From the NCBI RefSeq assembly GCF_001598415.1, contig NZ_BCYX01000008.1:62001-126000 (forward strand): a stretch of DNA of 64,000 nt. Reading direction: 5' to 3'. The DNA comes from Sphingomonas mali NBRC 15500. Lineage in GTDB: Bacteria > Pseudomonadota > Alphaproteobacteria > Sphingomonadales > Sphingomonadaceae. Positions within the stretch are counted from its first letter, which is position 1, and each line of letters begins with the position of its first letter. This document shows, in pieces, positions 17,530-25,259 of the stretch. The translations under genes and the position numbers were made by a program. The notes below the pieces were generated by a model. It was given only the letters and a program-made list of their open reading frames with translations, had not been told where the DNA came from and ran no database searches.

Positions 17530-20352
17530 ATGCTAAGGGCAGTTCTGTTGTGCGGTGTCGCGTTCGTCGTTCTGCCGTCAGTGGCGCAGGCTCAATCGGC
17601 GTCGGCAGCGCCTTCATCCCCTCAGAATTCGGCCGATGCCGGCCAGCCGATGGCGAGGCAGGATCAGGCCGCTACGCCCGCCGTGCCCGAGAGCGACATC
17701 GTCGTGACGGGTTCGCGCATTACCGCGAACGGATTTCAGCAGCCGACTCCGGTAACGGTCGTCGGACAGGCGGAAATCAATCGGCAAGCTCCACCAACGA
17801 TCGCGAGCTATCTGAACCAACTGCCGTCGTTCGGTAACGCCACGTCGGCGAAGAATCCGGCGATCAACGTTGCGGGCGGCGGGGCCGAATTCGTCAACCT
17901 GCGCAATCTCGGTGCGACGCGGACGCTCGTCCTGCTCGACAATCGGCGCGTCGTCGAATCGACCACTGCCGGCGGCGTCGATACCGTCACGCTGCCGTTC
18001 GGCCTCATCAAGCGGGTCGAGGTCGTCACCGGCGGCGCCTCGGCGGCTTGGGGGTCTGACGCGGTAGCCGGCGTCGTGAATTTCGTCCTCGATCGCGATT
18101 ATCAGGGCCTCGGCCTGAATGTCGAAAGCGGCGTTTCGGAGCGGGGAGATGCGGGCTACGTCAAGGCGAACGTGACGGCGGGTCACAGCTTCGCCGGCGG
18201 CAAGGGCCATATCGTCGCCGAGTTCGACTATCTCAACCAGCCCGAAGGCGTCGACCTGGCCGACCGCAGCTTCTTCAAGAGCAGGGCGGTGGTCAACAAT
18301 CCGGCCTATGTCAAAGGCAACGGTCAGCCCCGCCAGATCACCGTCAGCAACGTCGCGCCGGCGAACGTGTCGCCTGGCGGCGTCATCACCTCCGGCCCGT
18401 TACGCGGCATCCAGTTTGTGGGTCCGAACGGAACCCCGGCGCCCTATAATTTCGGCAATCAATCCGGGCTGGTCCAATATGGGGGCGATGTCGATAAAAC
18501 GGTTGGTCTCGCCCGCTCGATTTCAACGCCGCTCAATTATGCCAATTTCTTCGGGCACGTCGATTATGACGTGCTGCCGGGGGTCACGGCCTATGTCGAA
18601 GGTTTTTACGGGAAGACGAACTACAACGAGAATGGCTATCTATATTATCTGCGGCAAGGCAATATCACGATCAACGCCGATAATGCGTATCTGAATCCGA
18701 CCATTCGCAATCAGTTGCTCGCCGCGGGACAGACGTCATTCAGTCTCGGCAAGGACACGGTCGATTTCGGTCCGCCGACGTCCCATAACAGCCGCGACGT
18801 GTGGCGCGCGGTGGCCGGCCTGGACGGCAAGATTGGCGATAGCTGGAAGTGGCACGCTTATTACACGCACGGTGAATCGATCACCAACCTCTATGCCTAT
18901 AACGACACCATCATCGCCAATTTCAACAATGCGGTTGATGCCGTTCGCGATCCGGGCACGGGGAATATCGTTTGCCGGTCGACGCTGACGAACCCCAATA
19001 ATGGCTGCGTGCCGCTCAACCTCTTCGGCGTCGGCGTGGCGTCGCCGGCGGCGATCGCCTACACACATGGCACGGCGTTCCAGCGCTCGATCGTCAAGCT
19101 CGACGTCGTGTCCGCAGACGCGTCGGGAACGCTTTTCCGCTTGCCGGCGGGTGACGTCTCGGTTGCCTTTGGCGGCGACTATATCAGGAACGAAGCGTCG
19201 TCGACGCAGGACGCCCTGGCACTTGCACGCGCTTATGCCGTGCAGAATTTCCAGCCCTTCTACGGCAAGCGCCATGTCAAGGAAGCGTTCGTCGAAACAG
19301 TGATTCCGATCCTGAAAGACGTGCCCCTGGCGCAGAAGCTGGAATTGAACGCCGCCGGGCGCATCACCGACTATAGCACCAGTGGCAGCGTCAAGACCTG
19401 GAAGGTGGGCATCTCGGACCAGGTCTTCAGGGACCTGCGGGTTCGCGGCACCTTGTCCCGCGACATCCGCGCGCCGACGCTGACCGATCTGTTCTCCGGA
19501 GGCGTACTCACCCAGCAGCCGGTATTCGACACGCTGACCAATAAGACCTATCCGCAATATACCAATGCCAAGGGCAACCCGGCACTCAGACCCGAACTCG
19601 CGGATACGGCCACGGCCGGCGTCATCTACAGCCCCAGCTTCCTCCCCGGGCTGCAGCTCTCCGTCGATTATTATCGCATCAGCTTGAAAGGCGCGATTTC
19701 CTCGGTCAGCGCCGCACAGGAGCTGGCGTTCTGCAACGGCGGCCAGGCGCAATATTGCCAATACGTCCACCGCGACGCCAACCAGGCGATCCTTTCGATC
19801 GACACGGTTCCCGTGAACGTCGCGAGCCTCAAGACACAGGGCTGGGATTTCGAACTCGATTATCGGCACCGGGTTGGTCCGGGCCAAATCAGCTTCCGTG
19901 GACTGGCGTCTTATGTTCCGGTGTTCACGCAGGTCGACGCGGTGGGCAACGTAACCAACCTGGCTGGCCAGATAGGTGACCTCAACCCGGGTGAGCCGAA
20001 GTGGAAGGCGAATGCCTACCTCACGTACGAGCAGGGACCCTTCTCGCTCACGCTGAACGCACGCTATGTCGGGCCGGGGAAATTGCAGAGCAATTGGGTC
20101 AGCGGCGTCGATGTCGATAACAATTCGGTCAAGAGTTTCCTGACCTTCGGTCTAACCGGTATCGTTAAGCTTGATGGCAAAGGCGCTTACACCTTGACCT
20201 TCGGCATCGACAATCTGTTCGACCGGGATCCGGTCGACCTGCCGGTCATTCCAAACACCGTCCAATATTCCGCGCCGGGCCTGGGCGGACGGTTCGACCT
20301 GTATGATCCGCTCGGGCGTAGCTTCCGCATGGGCGTCCGGGCGAAGTTCTAA
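17530..20352 (+). CDS. TonB-dependent outer-membrane receptor
   Basis: A 940-aa outer-membrane active transporter. Signal peptide MLRAVLLCGVAFVVLPSVAQAQ, a TonB box (DIVVTGSRI) near residue 58, then the plug domain (PTPVTVVGQAEINRQAPPTI, RNLGATRTLVLLDNRRVV, IKRVEVVTGGASAAWGSDAVAGVVNFVL). The long beta-barrel ends in Phe (GRSFRMGVRAKF), as expected for BAM-dependent insertion. Plug style and size match the large sphingomonad receptors of the oar/FecA-like type used for bulky organic substrates. The ATG at 17530 is chosen for GGAGGA about 10 nt upstream and the signal peptide. Operator site 3 and the promoter precede it. The ligand is unknown; the neighbouring GH1, hydrolase and ligase genes point to an organic glycoside or ester rather than iron. 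Confidence 0.92.
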   Translation: MLRAVLLCGVAFVVLPSVAQAQSASAAPSSPQNSADAGQPMARQDQAATPAVPESDIVVTGSRITANGFQQPTPVTVVGQAEINRQAPPTIASYLNQLPSFGNATSAKNPAINVAGGGAEFVNLRNLGATRTLVLLDNRRVVESTTAGGVDTVTLPFGLIKRVEVVTGGASAAWGSDAVAGVVNFVLDRDYQGLGLNVESGVSERGDAGYVKANVTAGHSFAGGKGHIVAEFDYLNQPEGVDLADRSFFKSRAVVNNPAYVKGNGQPRQITVSNVAPANVSPGGVITSGPLRGIQFVGPNGTPAPYNFGNQSGLVQYGGDVDKTVGLARSISTPLNYANFFGHVDYDVLPGVTAYVEGFYGKTNYNENGYLYYLRQGNITINADNAYLNPTIRNQLLAAGQTSFSLGKDTVDFGPPTSHNSRDVWRAVAGLDGKIGDSWKWHAYYTHGESITNLYAYNDTIIANFNNAVDAVRDPGTGNIVCRSTLTNPNNGCVPLNLFGVGVASPAAIAYTHGTAFQRSIVKLDVVSADASGTLFRLPAGDVSVAFGGDYIRNEASSTQDALALARAYAVQNFQPFYGKRHVKEAFVETVIPILKDVPLAQKLELNAAGRITDYSTSGSVKTWKVGISDQVFRDLRVRGTLSRDIRAPTLTDLFSGGVLTQQPVFDTLTNKTYPQYTNAKGNPALRPELADTATAGVIYSPSFLPGLQLSVDYYRISLKGAISSVSAAQELAFCNGGQAQYCQYVHRDANQAILSIDTVPVNVASLKTQGWDFELDYRHRVGPGQISFRGLASYVPVFTQVDAVGNVTNLAGQIGDLNPGEPKWKANAYLTYEQGPFSLTLNARYVGPGKLQSNWVSGVDVDNNSVKSFLTFGLTGIVKLDGKGAYTLTFGIDNLFDRDPVDLPVIPNTVQYSAPGLGGRFDLYDPLGRSFRMGVRAKF

Positions 20353-20378
20353 AACCGGCGCGGGGCACAAGGGGGCGG

Positions 20379-20409
20379 GAGGGGGCATACCGGCCGGTGG
20401 TGCCCTCTC
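20379..20409 (+). terminator. Hairpin after the TonB receptor gene
   Basis: GAGGGGGCA (from 20379) pairs with TGCCCTCTC (20401-20409) with one slip, around an inner ACCGGCCGGT palindrome. It lies 27 bases after the stop. No T-run is present, so it may attenuate rather than terminate before the downstream GH1 gene. Confidence 0.4.
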
Positions 20410-20444
20410 CCGTAAATACGCCGCGACCAAGCGAAAGGGTAGTG

Positions 20445-20534
20445 ATGAAGCATTTTCTGCTCTTCTCGACCGTCTTGGTATTCTCTGTTGTATCGGTCTC
20501 CACCTCGGGAACGACAGGCGCGCTTCAGAGGTAA
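20445..20534 (+). CDS. Possible 29-aa hydrophobic leader peptide coupled to the GH1 gene
   Basis: An ATG at 20445, preceded by GAAAGGG, opens a 29-codon frame starting MKHFLLFSTVLVFSVVSVST and ending LQR, with a signal-peptide-like hydrophobic core. Its TAA (20532-20534) is 2 bases before the GH1 start codon, and the GH1 Shine-Dalgarno AGAGG lies inside its last codons. Such spacing suits translational coupling. It may equally be a chance frame or the remnant of an older secretion signal; no homologue is known to me. Confidence 0.35.
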   Translation: MKHFLLFSTVLVFSVVSVSTSGTTGALQR

Positions 20535-20536
20535 AC

Positions 20537-21862
20537 ATGGCTGAATTCGATGCTACGCGCCGGACTGTCATCGCGGGATTGGCGGCGTCCGCCGTCATCG
20601 ACGCGCTTCCCGCCCATTCCGCGCCGCGCCGTGCGATGCCCAAGGGGTTCCTGTGGGGCGCGGCGATCTCGGCGCATCAGAGCGAGGGCAGCGACGTCCA
20701 TTCGGACAGCTGGCTGCTCGAGAACCTGCCCGAGACTGTCTACAAGGATCCATCGGGCGACGCCTGCGACAGCTATCATCTCTACGAGCGCGATTTTGCG
20801 ATTGCGCGGGCGATCGGATTGAATTGCTATCGCTTCGGCATCGAATGGGCGCGGATCGAGCCCGAACCCGGGCACTTCTCGCAGGCCGAACTTGACCATT
20901 ATGTCCGCGTCCTCGCGTCGTGTCGCGCGCATGGCTTGCTGCCGATCGTCACTTACAATCATTTCACTGTGCCGTTGTGGTTCGCGGAGCGCGGCGGCTG
21001 GGAATTGCCCGACAGCGCGGACCTGTTCGCCCGTTTCTGTGAGCGGGCGACGCGCGCACTGGGCGACCAGATCGGCATGGCGTCGCCGTTCAACGAGGCC
21101 AATATTCATCGGCTTGCCGCGATGCTGCGCACGGCCGCGACGCCGGAGCATATAGCGAAACGCCGCACGATGCTCGCCGCCGCGGCGCGCGCGACGAATG
21201 CGCCCGCGTTCTCCTCGATCCTCTTCTCCGAAGCCAACAGTATCGACGTGCATCTGCTCGATGCGCAAATGAAGGGATATCAGGCGATCAAGGCGGGGCC
21301 TGGTAATTTCCCGGTGGGCGTCACGCTGACGACGCAGGCGATCGAAGGGGTCGGCGAGAACAGCTTGGCCGCCGAAATGGAACGCGCACTCTACGGCGAC
21401 TGGTGGGACGCGGTGAACGCGAGCGACTTCGTGGGCGTGCAAGTTTATACCCGGTTCCGCTTCGACGCGAAGGGAATGCTGCCAATTCCGGCCGGCGCGA
21501 CGATCACGGCGGCGGGGTATGAGTATTACCCGCAGGCGCTCGGTCAGGTGATCCGTCTCGCCGCCAAAAAGACGAGTAAGCCGATCTTCGTAACCGAGAG
21601 CGGGATCGCCACCGACGATGATGCTCGCCGCGTCGCCTGGCTGGATGCCAGCGTCGCCGAGATCGAAAGCTGCCAGCGCGACGGCATCGACGTCAAAAGC
21701 TACATCTACTGGTCGCTGCTCGACAATTTCGAATGGACGCAGGGCTACAGCCAGCATTTTGGGCTGGTCGCGGTCGATCGCCGGAGCTTCGTGCGAACCG
21801 CCAAACCGAGCGCCCGCCATTTCGCGCGGCTGATCGCGGAGCGGCGATGGCCGGCACGCTAA
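20537..21862 (+). CDS. Family 1 glycoside hydrolase (beta-glucosidase-like)
   Basis: A 441-aa GH1 TIM-barrel enzyme, expected to be retaining and to hydrolyse a beta-glycoside. Seen: the N-terminal signature GFLWGAAISAHQSEGS, YRFGIEWARIEPEPG, TYNHFTVPLWF, the acid/base Glu in FNEAN near 187 (usually NEP), the nucleophile Glu in VTESG near 353 and the C-terminal YIYWSLLDNFEWTQGYSQHFGLV. The N-terminus MAEFDATRRTVIAGLAASAV has a twin-arginine-like pair before an Ala-rich stretch, so periplasmic export is possible. ATG 20537 has AGAGG 7 nt upstream. The NEP-to-NEA change and the short length separate it from typical cellobiases, suggesting an unusual aglycone. It follows the TonB receptor, as expected if imported glycosides are deglycosylated in the periplasm. 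Confidence 0.9.
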   Translation: MAEFDATRRTVIAGLAASAVIDALPAHSAPRRAMPKGFLWGAAISAHQSEGSDVHSDSWLLENLPETVYKDPSGDACDSYHLYERDFAIARAIGLNCYRFGIEWARIEPEPGHFSQAELDHYVRVLASCRAHGLLPIVTYNHFTVPLWFAERGGWELPDSADLFARFCERATRALGDQIGMASPFNEANIHRLAAMLRTAATPEHIAKRRTMLAAAARATNAPAFSSILFSEANSIDVHLLDAQMKGYQAIKAGPGNFPVGVTLTTQAIEGVGENSLAAEMERALYGDWWDAVNASDFVGVQVYTRFRFDAKGMLPIPAGATITAAGYEYYPQALGQVIRLAAKKTSKPIFVTESGIATDDDARRVAWLDASVAEIESCQRDGIDVKSYIYWSLLDNFEWTQGYSQHFGLVAVDRRSFVRTAKPSARHFARLIAERRWPAR

Positions 21863-22083
21863 ATGGATTGTTCGATCTGACCGGCCGCGTGGCGGCCGTC
21901 ACTGACGGGCCGCGCGGAATGGGTTCCTGGATCGCGGGCGACGAATTCGGCGCGTCGCTTGGGCTCATTGCACGCGAACAAGTCGCAACGCCCCCCAATG
22001 CCGGTCGTTTGGCCTACCTTCCGGTCATCCGGAAAGCAGTCGCCACGGCGCTGATGGGGCCTCCAGAGGGGTCTGATCGCTGA
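21847..22083 (+). pseudogene. Truncated short-chain dehydrogenase remnant
   Basis: The ATG at 21847 overlaps the GH1 stop region. Its first 45 codons read MAGTLNGLFDLTGRVAAVTD, then GPRGMGSWIA, ASLGLIARE, which is recognisably the start of an SDR (FDLTGRVAVVTGGSRGIG pattern). The glycine motif is already damaged (TDGPRGMG for TGGxRGxG). After about codon 45 the sequence no longer resembles an SDR and it stops at codon 79. No further SDR segment is visible up to 22171. It is best read as a gene truncated by deletion, probably once part of the GH1 operon. Confidence 0.6.
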
Positions 22084-22171
22084 AGCAGCCTTTGCAGTAA
22101 CCAGGTAGAGGTTGTCGGGACGCGACGACGCCACTGGCGCGCGGGCTGTCGCATTCGGCGATCTCGCCTGA

Positions 22172-22642
22172 CTATCCGGTACCCCCCGACCGATCGGAGG
22201 GCGTTGGCGACGAACCGCTCACCGGCAGCTTGCCACTCATTGCATTCAGGTAATCGAGAATGTCCGGCACGGCGGAGGCCGGCACCGGCGCCTTGTACGT
22301 GGCGCGCATCTTCTCAACGATGGCCTTCCATTGATCACGGCTCAAGCGGGGCTGTGACAGTGCCATCGTTGCGGAATGGCAAGACGTGCAGTTGGCGTTG
22401 ATCACGGCGGCGTGCGGTCCATCGGGAAAGGGAACGATGTCGTCCGGGAGATCGACGCTGACCGAAACCAGGGCGCTGCCCGGCCCGGCGACTTGTGAAG
22501 GCGCCGACGCCGGGCTGGCGGTTGCGATCGCCGGGGGCTTGCGTGCGGTTGGCGGGCCGATCGCGACCAGAACTATGCTCGTGAACACCAGCACCCCGAA
22601 GGCGAGAGCGCCAGGCGACGGATTGAGGAAGGACCCTTTCAT
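22172..22642 (-). CDS. Membrane-anchored mono-heme cytochrome c, probable electron acceptor of the sulfite dehydrogenase
   Basis: A 156-aa protein with a hydrophobic N-terminus (GALAFGVLVFTSIVLVAIG), either a signal peptide or an anchor, a Pro/Ala-rich linker and one heme c motif CTSCH (NANCTSCHS). Met residues after the motif (MALSQ, NAMSG) could be the distal ligand. The start codon overlaps the stop of the molybdoenzyme gene (ATGA), so the two are co-translated, as with the SorA/SorB or SoxCD-type catalytic and cytochrome subunits. It should pass electrons from sulfite oxidation to the respiratory chain. The partner role is inferred from gene order. Confidence 0.85.
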   Translation of the reverse strand: MKGSFLNPSPGALAFGVLVFTSIVLVAIGPPTARKPPAIATASPASAPSQVAGPGSALVSVSVDLPDDIVPFPDGPHAAVINANCTSCHSATMALSQPRLSRDQWKAIVEKMRATYKAPVPASAVPDILDYLNAMSGKLPVSGSSPTPSDRSGGTG

Positions 22643-23877
22643 GTAAGCCTCACTCGCGATGCCTCGACGCAGCCGCGCATGAAGCCGCCCGGATTCCAGT
22701 TTGGCGTCATGGGTTGAGTAAGCCCGTTGGTGTTGGTGCAGCGGCTCAGCAGGGTGTAGCGCCCGGCATGTGGCACCCGTAAGGTCATGTCGAACCGGCG
22801 AAAGCTATACCTGCCCTCGTCCGAACCGAGCGAAGCCTCGTGCCACGTCCTGCCCAGATCGCCCGAAATCTCGACCCTGGCGACACCCGCGTCGCCGCCC
22901 ATGGCGATTCCGCCGACCGGCAGCTCGGGGGCGTAGCTAAACGTCTGTTCGTCGGACCAGCCCGTGATCCAGGATCGCGGCACCATGCGGTTGATCGGAA
23001 CTGACGGAAAATCCTTGGTTCCAGGCGCGACATTCGCGTGGGGCGTATCCGGGATCTTATAGGCCTTTGCCATCCAATAGCCGTCGTCCGGCCTGTCCAG
23101 CACTTCGATATCGTTGAGCATCTTGACCCAGTAGGTGGAGTACCAGCCAGGCACGATCAGGCGGACCGGAAAGCCGTTCAAAAGGGGCATCTGTTCGCCG
23201 TTCATCTCGAACGCGATCATCACTTCTCCGTCGCGCGCATGGTCCAGCGATATCGACTTCGTGAAGTCAGGGCCGGTCGGGACAACGGGCTGATCGAGCG
23301 CGCCGAAGCGAACCGCGATCGCGCCAGGTTTGACCCCGGCGAGGTCGAGCACATGGCGGAGACGGACGCCCACCCATTTCGCGTTTCCCATCGCTCCGTG
23401 CCGCCATTGGGCGCCCGCGACGCACGGCTGAAACAGACCGCGCGAGTTTCCGGAGCACTGGTTGACCGCGGCCAGCTCGACTCGCGGCATCCGCAGAAGC
23501 TCGGCGAGGGGGATGGCGAGCGGCCGATTGACATGACCGCGCACGGCGATGCGATAGCCTTGAACGTCGATCGAGGTCGGGATGTCAGCCCAGTGCCAGC
23601 GAACGAAGAAGCGGTCGTTGGGCGTGAATACGCCCTGATCGAACACCTCCATCGGCGTCTCGAGCAGCGGTGGGCGCGCTCTTTGGAGGATCATCTCGCC
23701 CTTTTCGGGGAAAGACGAGGTCGTGGGGCGAGACGACGGCCCGCCCGGAAGAGCCAAATCGACAAGGCCCTGTCCCAAAGCCGGTGCCGCGAGCAATGCG
23801 CCGCTGCCCATTCCAAGCTCCGCCAGGAATCGCCGTCGCGATCGAAGCTTCGCGAGTTCGACGTCGAAATCATCCAT
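22639..23877 (-). CDS. Periplasmic molybdopterin sulfite dehydrogenase (SorA/SoxC-type)
   Basis: A 412-aa sulfite oxidase-family enzyme that should oxidise sulfite to sulfate at a Mo-pterin site. The N-terminus has a Tat signal (RSRRRFLAELGMGSGALLAAPALG). The Mo-ligand Cys is in VNQCSGNSRG. Other conserved parts are RFFVRWHWADIP, LLNGFPVRLIVPGWYSTYWVKML, the dimerisation-domain RSWITGW and RVEISGDLGRTWHEA. The ATG at 23877, preceded by GAAAGG, is preferred over a TTG 15 bases upstream. It is followed by an overlapping cytochrome c gene and preceded by a YeiH-type exporter and a LysR regulator on the same strand, together forming a sulfite-handling module. SoxC is less likely because no other sox genes are present. 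Confidence 0.87.
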   Translation of the reverse strand: MDDFDVELAKLRSRRRFLAELGMGSGALLAAPALGQGLVDLALPGGPSSRPTTSSFPEKGEMILQRARPPLLETPMEVFDQGVFTPNDRFFVRWHWADIPTSIDVQGYRIAVRGHVNRPLAIPLAELLRMPRVELAAVNQCSGNSRGLFQPCVAGAQWRHGAMGNAKWVGVRLRHVLDLAGVKPGAIAVRFGALDQPVVPTGPDFTKSISLDHARDGEVMIAFEMNGEQMPLLNGFPVRLIVPGWYSTYWVKMLNDIEVLDRPDDGYWMAKAYKIPDTPHANVAPGTKDFPSVPINRMVPRSWITGWSDEQTFSYAPELPVGGIAMGGDAGVARVEISGDLGRTWHEASLGSDEGRYSFRRFDMTLRVPHAGRYTLLSRCTNTNGLTQPMTPNWNPGGFMRGCVEASRVRLT

Positions 23878-23969
23878 AAGGCGACCTTTCAATCCGGGGT
23901 GTCGTCGGCTGGTCCTGGTCGATCGAGGGAGCTCGAAGAGCGCCTCGATCGCCGGCTTGCATGCCTGGG

Positions 23970-25052
23970 TCAGGCAATGTGAAGGGCATGGATCAGCGCG
24001 AGGCTGATCCCTCCAAGGGTCACGAGCGAGAGGATCACCGCCGCCGTTACCCGGCCGCCGGCGCCAGCGACGGAGCGGATGTCGACGCCAAGACCCAAAG
24101 CGGCCATCGATATTACGGTCAGGTTCGTCGCTACCTCACCGATGGGAGACAGGGCAGCGTGAGGCACAAGGTCGAGCGAACGCAGACCGACCAGAGCGAG
24201 GAAGCCAAGGATGAACCATGGCACAAGGCGGTGCAGTGGCAGCCGGCCTGGCGCCGGCCGGTCACCCGCGGTGACATGGGGCGGCAGTTCGTCGGCTTCA
24301 TCACGCAGGCTCGGCGCCACCAGCGAGAGGAGCAGGCAAACCGGTCCGAGCATGAGCACCCGGACGAGCTTGACCAGCGTGCCCATCTGGACCGCGACGG
24401 GCCCGATCGGCGCGGCAGCGGCAATTACCTGCGGGACGGCATAGACGGTGAGACCGGCGAGCGCCCCATATTGAAGAGCATCCAGGTGCAGCGCCATCCC
24501 GAGCAGCGGTAGTCCGAGCACCACCAGAACGCCCAGGACCGCGGTAAAGCCGATCGAGGCCGCGACATCGTCGCCATCGGCTCCGATGACGGGCGCCACG
24601 GCGGCGATCGCCGAATTGCCGCAGATCGAATTGCCGCACGCGACGAGCAGCGCCAGCCTGGTGTTGAGGCCGAAAAGGCGTCCGATACCGAAGCTGGAGG
24701 CGATCGCGACGGCAACCGTTCCAGCGATCCCGAGCAGCAGCCAGGGGCCCGCCGCGACGATTGTGGCGGCGCTCACCGACGCGCCGAGAAGCATGACGGC
24801 AAGCTCGAGAAGGACCTTCGCCGCGAAGCTGATGCCGGGGAGCCAGCCCTCGTGCGGCGTCCAGAGGCTGCGGACGATCGTGCCGACCAGGATCGCCAGA
24901 ACCAGCGCCTCCAGCCAGACCCGTCCCAACAAAAACTGCTCGCCGCTCTGAAGGGCGTAAGCCGCGCCCGTCACTGCGACGCATAGGCCCAGTCCAGGCA
25001 GGATGCGGCTCGCCAGGTGCGTGCGGCCGAGCATTTCAGAAGCGCGAATCAT
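23970..25052 (-). CDS. yeiH: YeiH/UPF0324-family membrane protein (putative sulfate/sulfite exporter)
   Basis: A 360-aa polytopic inner-membrane protein with about ten hydrophobic segments. The UPF0324 hallmark CGNSICGNSAIAAVAPVIGA is present, as are LELAVMLLGASVS, LTVYAVPQVIAAA and ALGLGVDIRSVAG. In enterobacteria YeiH is linked to sulfite tolerance and controlled by a LysR protein; here the same pairing occurs upstream of a sulfite dehydrogenase. Start ATG 25052 has GGAG 8 nt upstream. A perfect 15-nt palindrome lies 75-89 bases upstream of the start. Transport direction and substrate are inferred. Confidence 0.85.
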   Translation of the reverse strand: MIRASEMLGRTHLASRILPGLGLCVAVTGAAYALQSGEQFLLGRVWLEALVLAILVGTIVRSLWTPHEGWLPGISFAAKVLLELAVMLLGASVSAATIVAAGPWLLLGIAGTVAVAIASSFGIGRLFGLNTRLALLVACGNSICGNSAIAAVAPVIGADGDDVAASIGFTAVLGVLVVLGLPLLGMALHLDALQYGALAGLTVYAVPQVIAAAAPIGPVAVQMGTLVKLVRVLMLGPVCLLLSLVAPSLRDEADELPPHVTAGDRPAPGRLPLHRLVPWFILGFLALVGLRSLDLVPHAALSPIGEVATNLTVISMAALGLGVDIRSVAGAGGRVTAAVILSLVTLGGISLALIHALHIA

Positions 25053-25126
25053 CGGGCCAACTCCGTGTTGGCGCCGATGTGGCCCTTACGATCATTCGAT
25101 TCTAACGATTGATTTATATCATTATA

Positions 25127-25141
25127 ATCTGATTATCAGAT
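25127..25141. promoter_or_regulatory. 15-nt palindrome, candidate LysR operator upstream of the sulfite module
   Basis: ATCTGAT-T-ATCAGAT is a perfect 7+1+7 inverted repeat in the AT-rich gap between the LysR gene and yeiH. It abuts a TATAAT hexamer on the minus strand (25121-25126), a likely -10 for yeiH. Its size and T-N11-A form suit a LysR-type regulator. Confidence 0.55.
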
Positions 25142-25259
25142 GGATTTTGGCGGGAGGCCAACGCAGAATCAATCAGTTGCGCGGACGGGTCCGAGTGGAG
25201 GGGCTTCGCGGGCCGAACAAAGGCACCGCAGCGCAGATCATTTTAAATCGGCGGGACGA

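Noticed and set aside
22639..23877. SoxC of a thiosulfate-oxidising Sox system
   Set aside because: No soxXYZAB genes are nearby; the single cytochrome partner and the YeiH/LysR context favour a stand-alone sulfite dehydrogenase.
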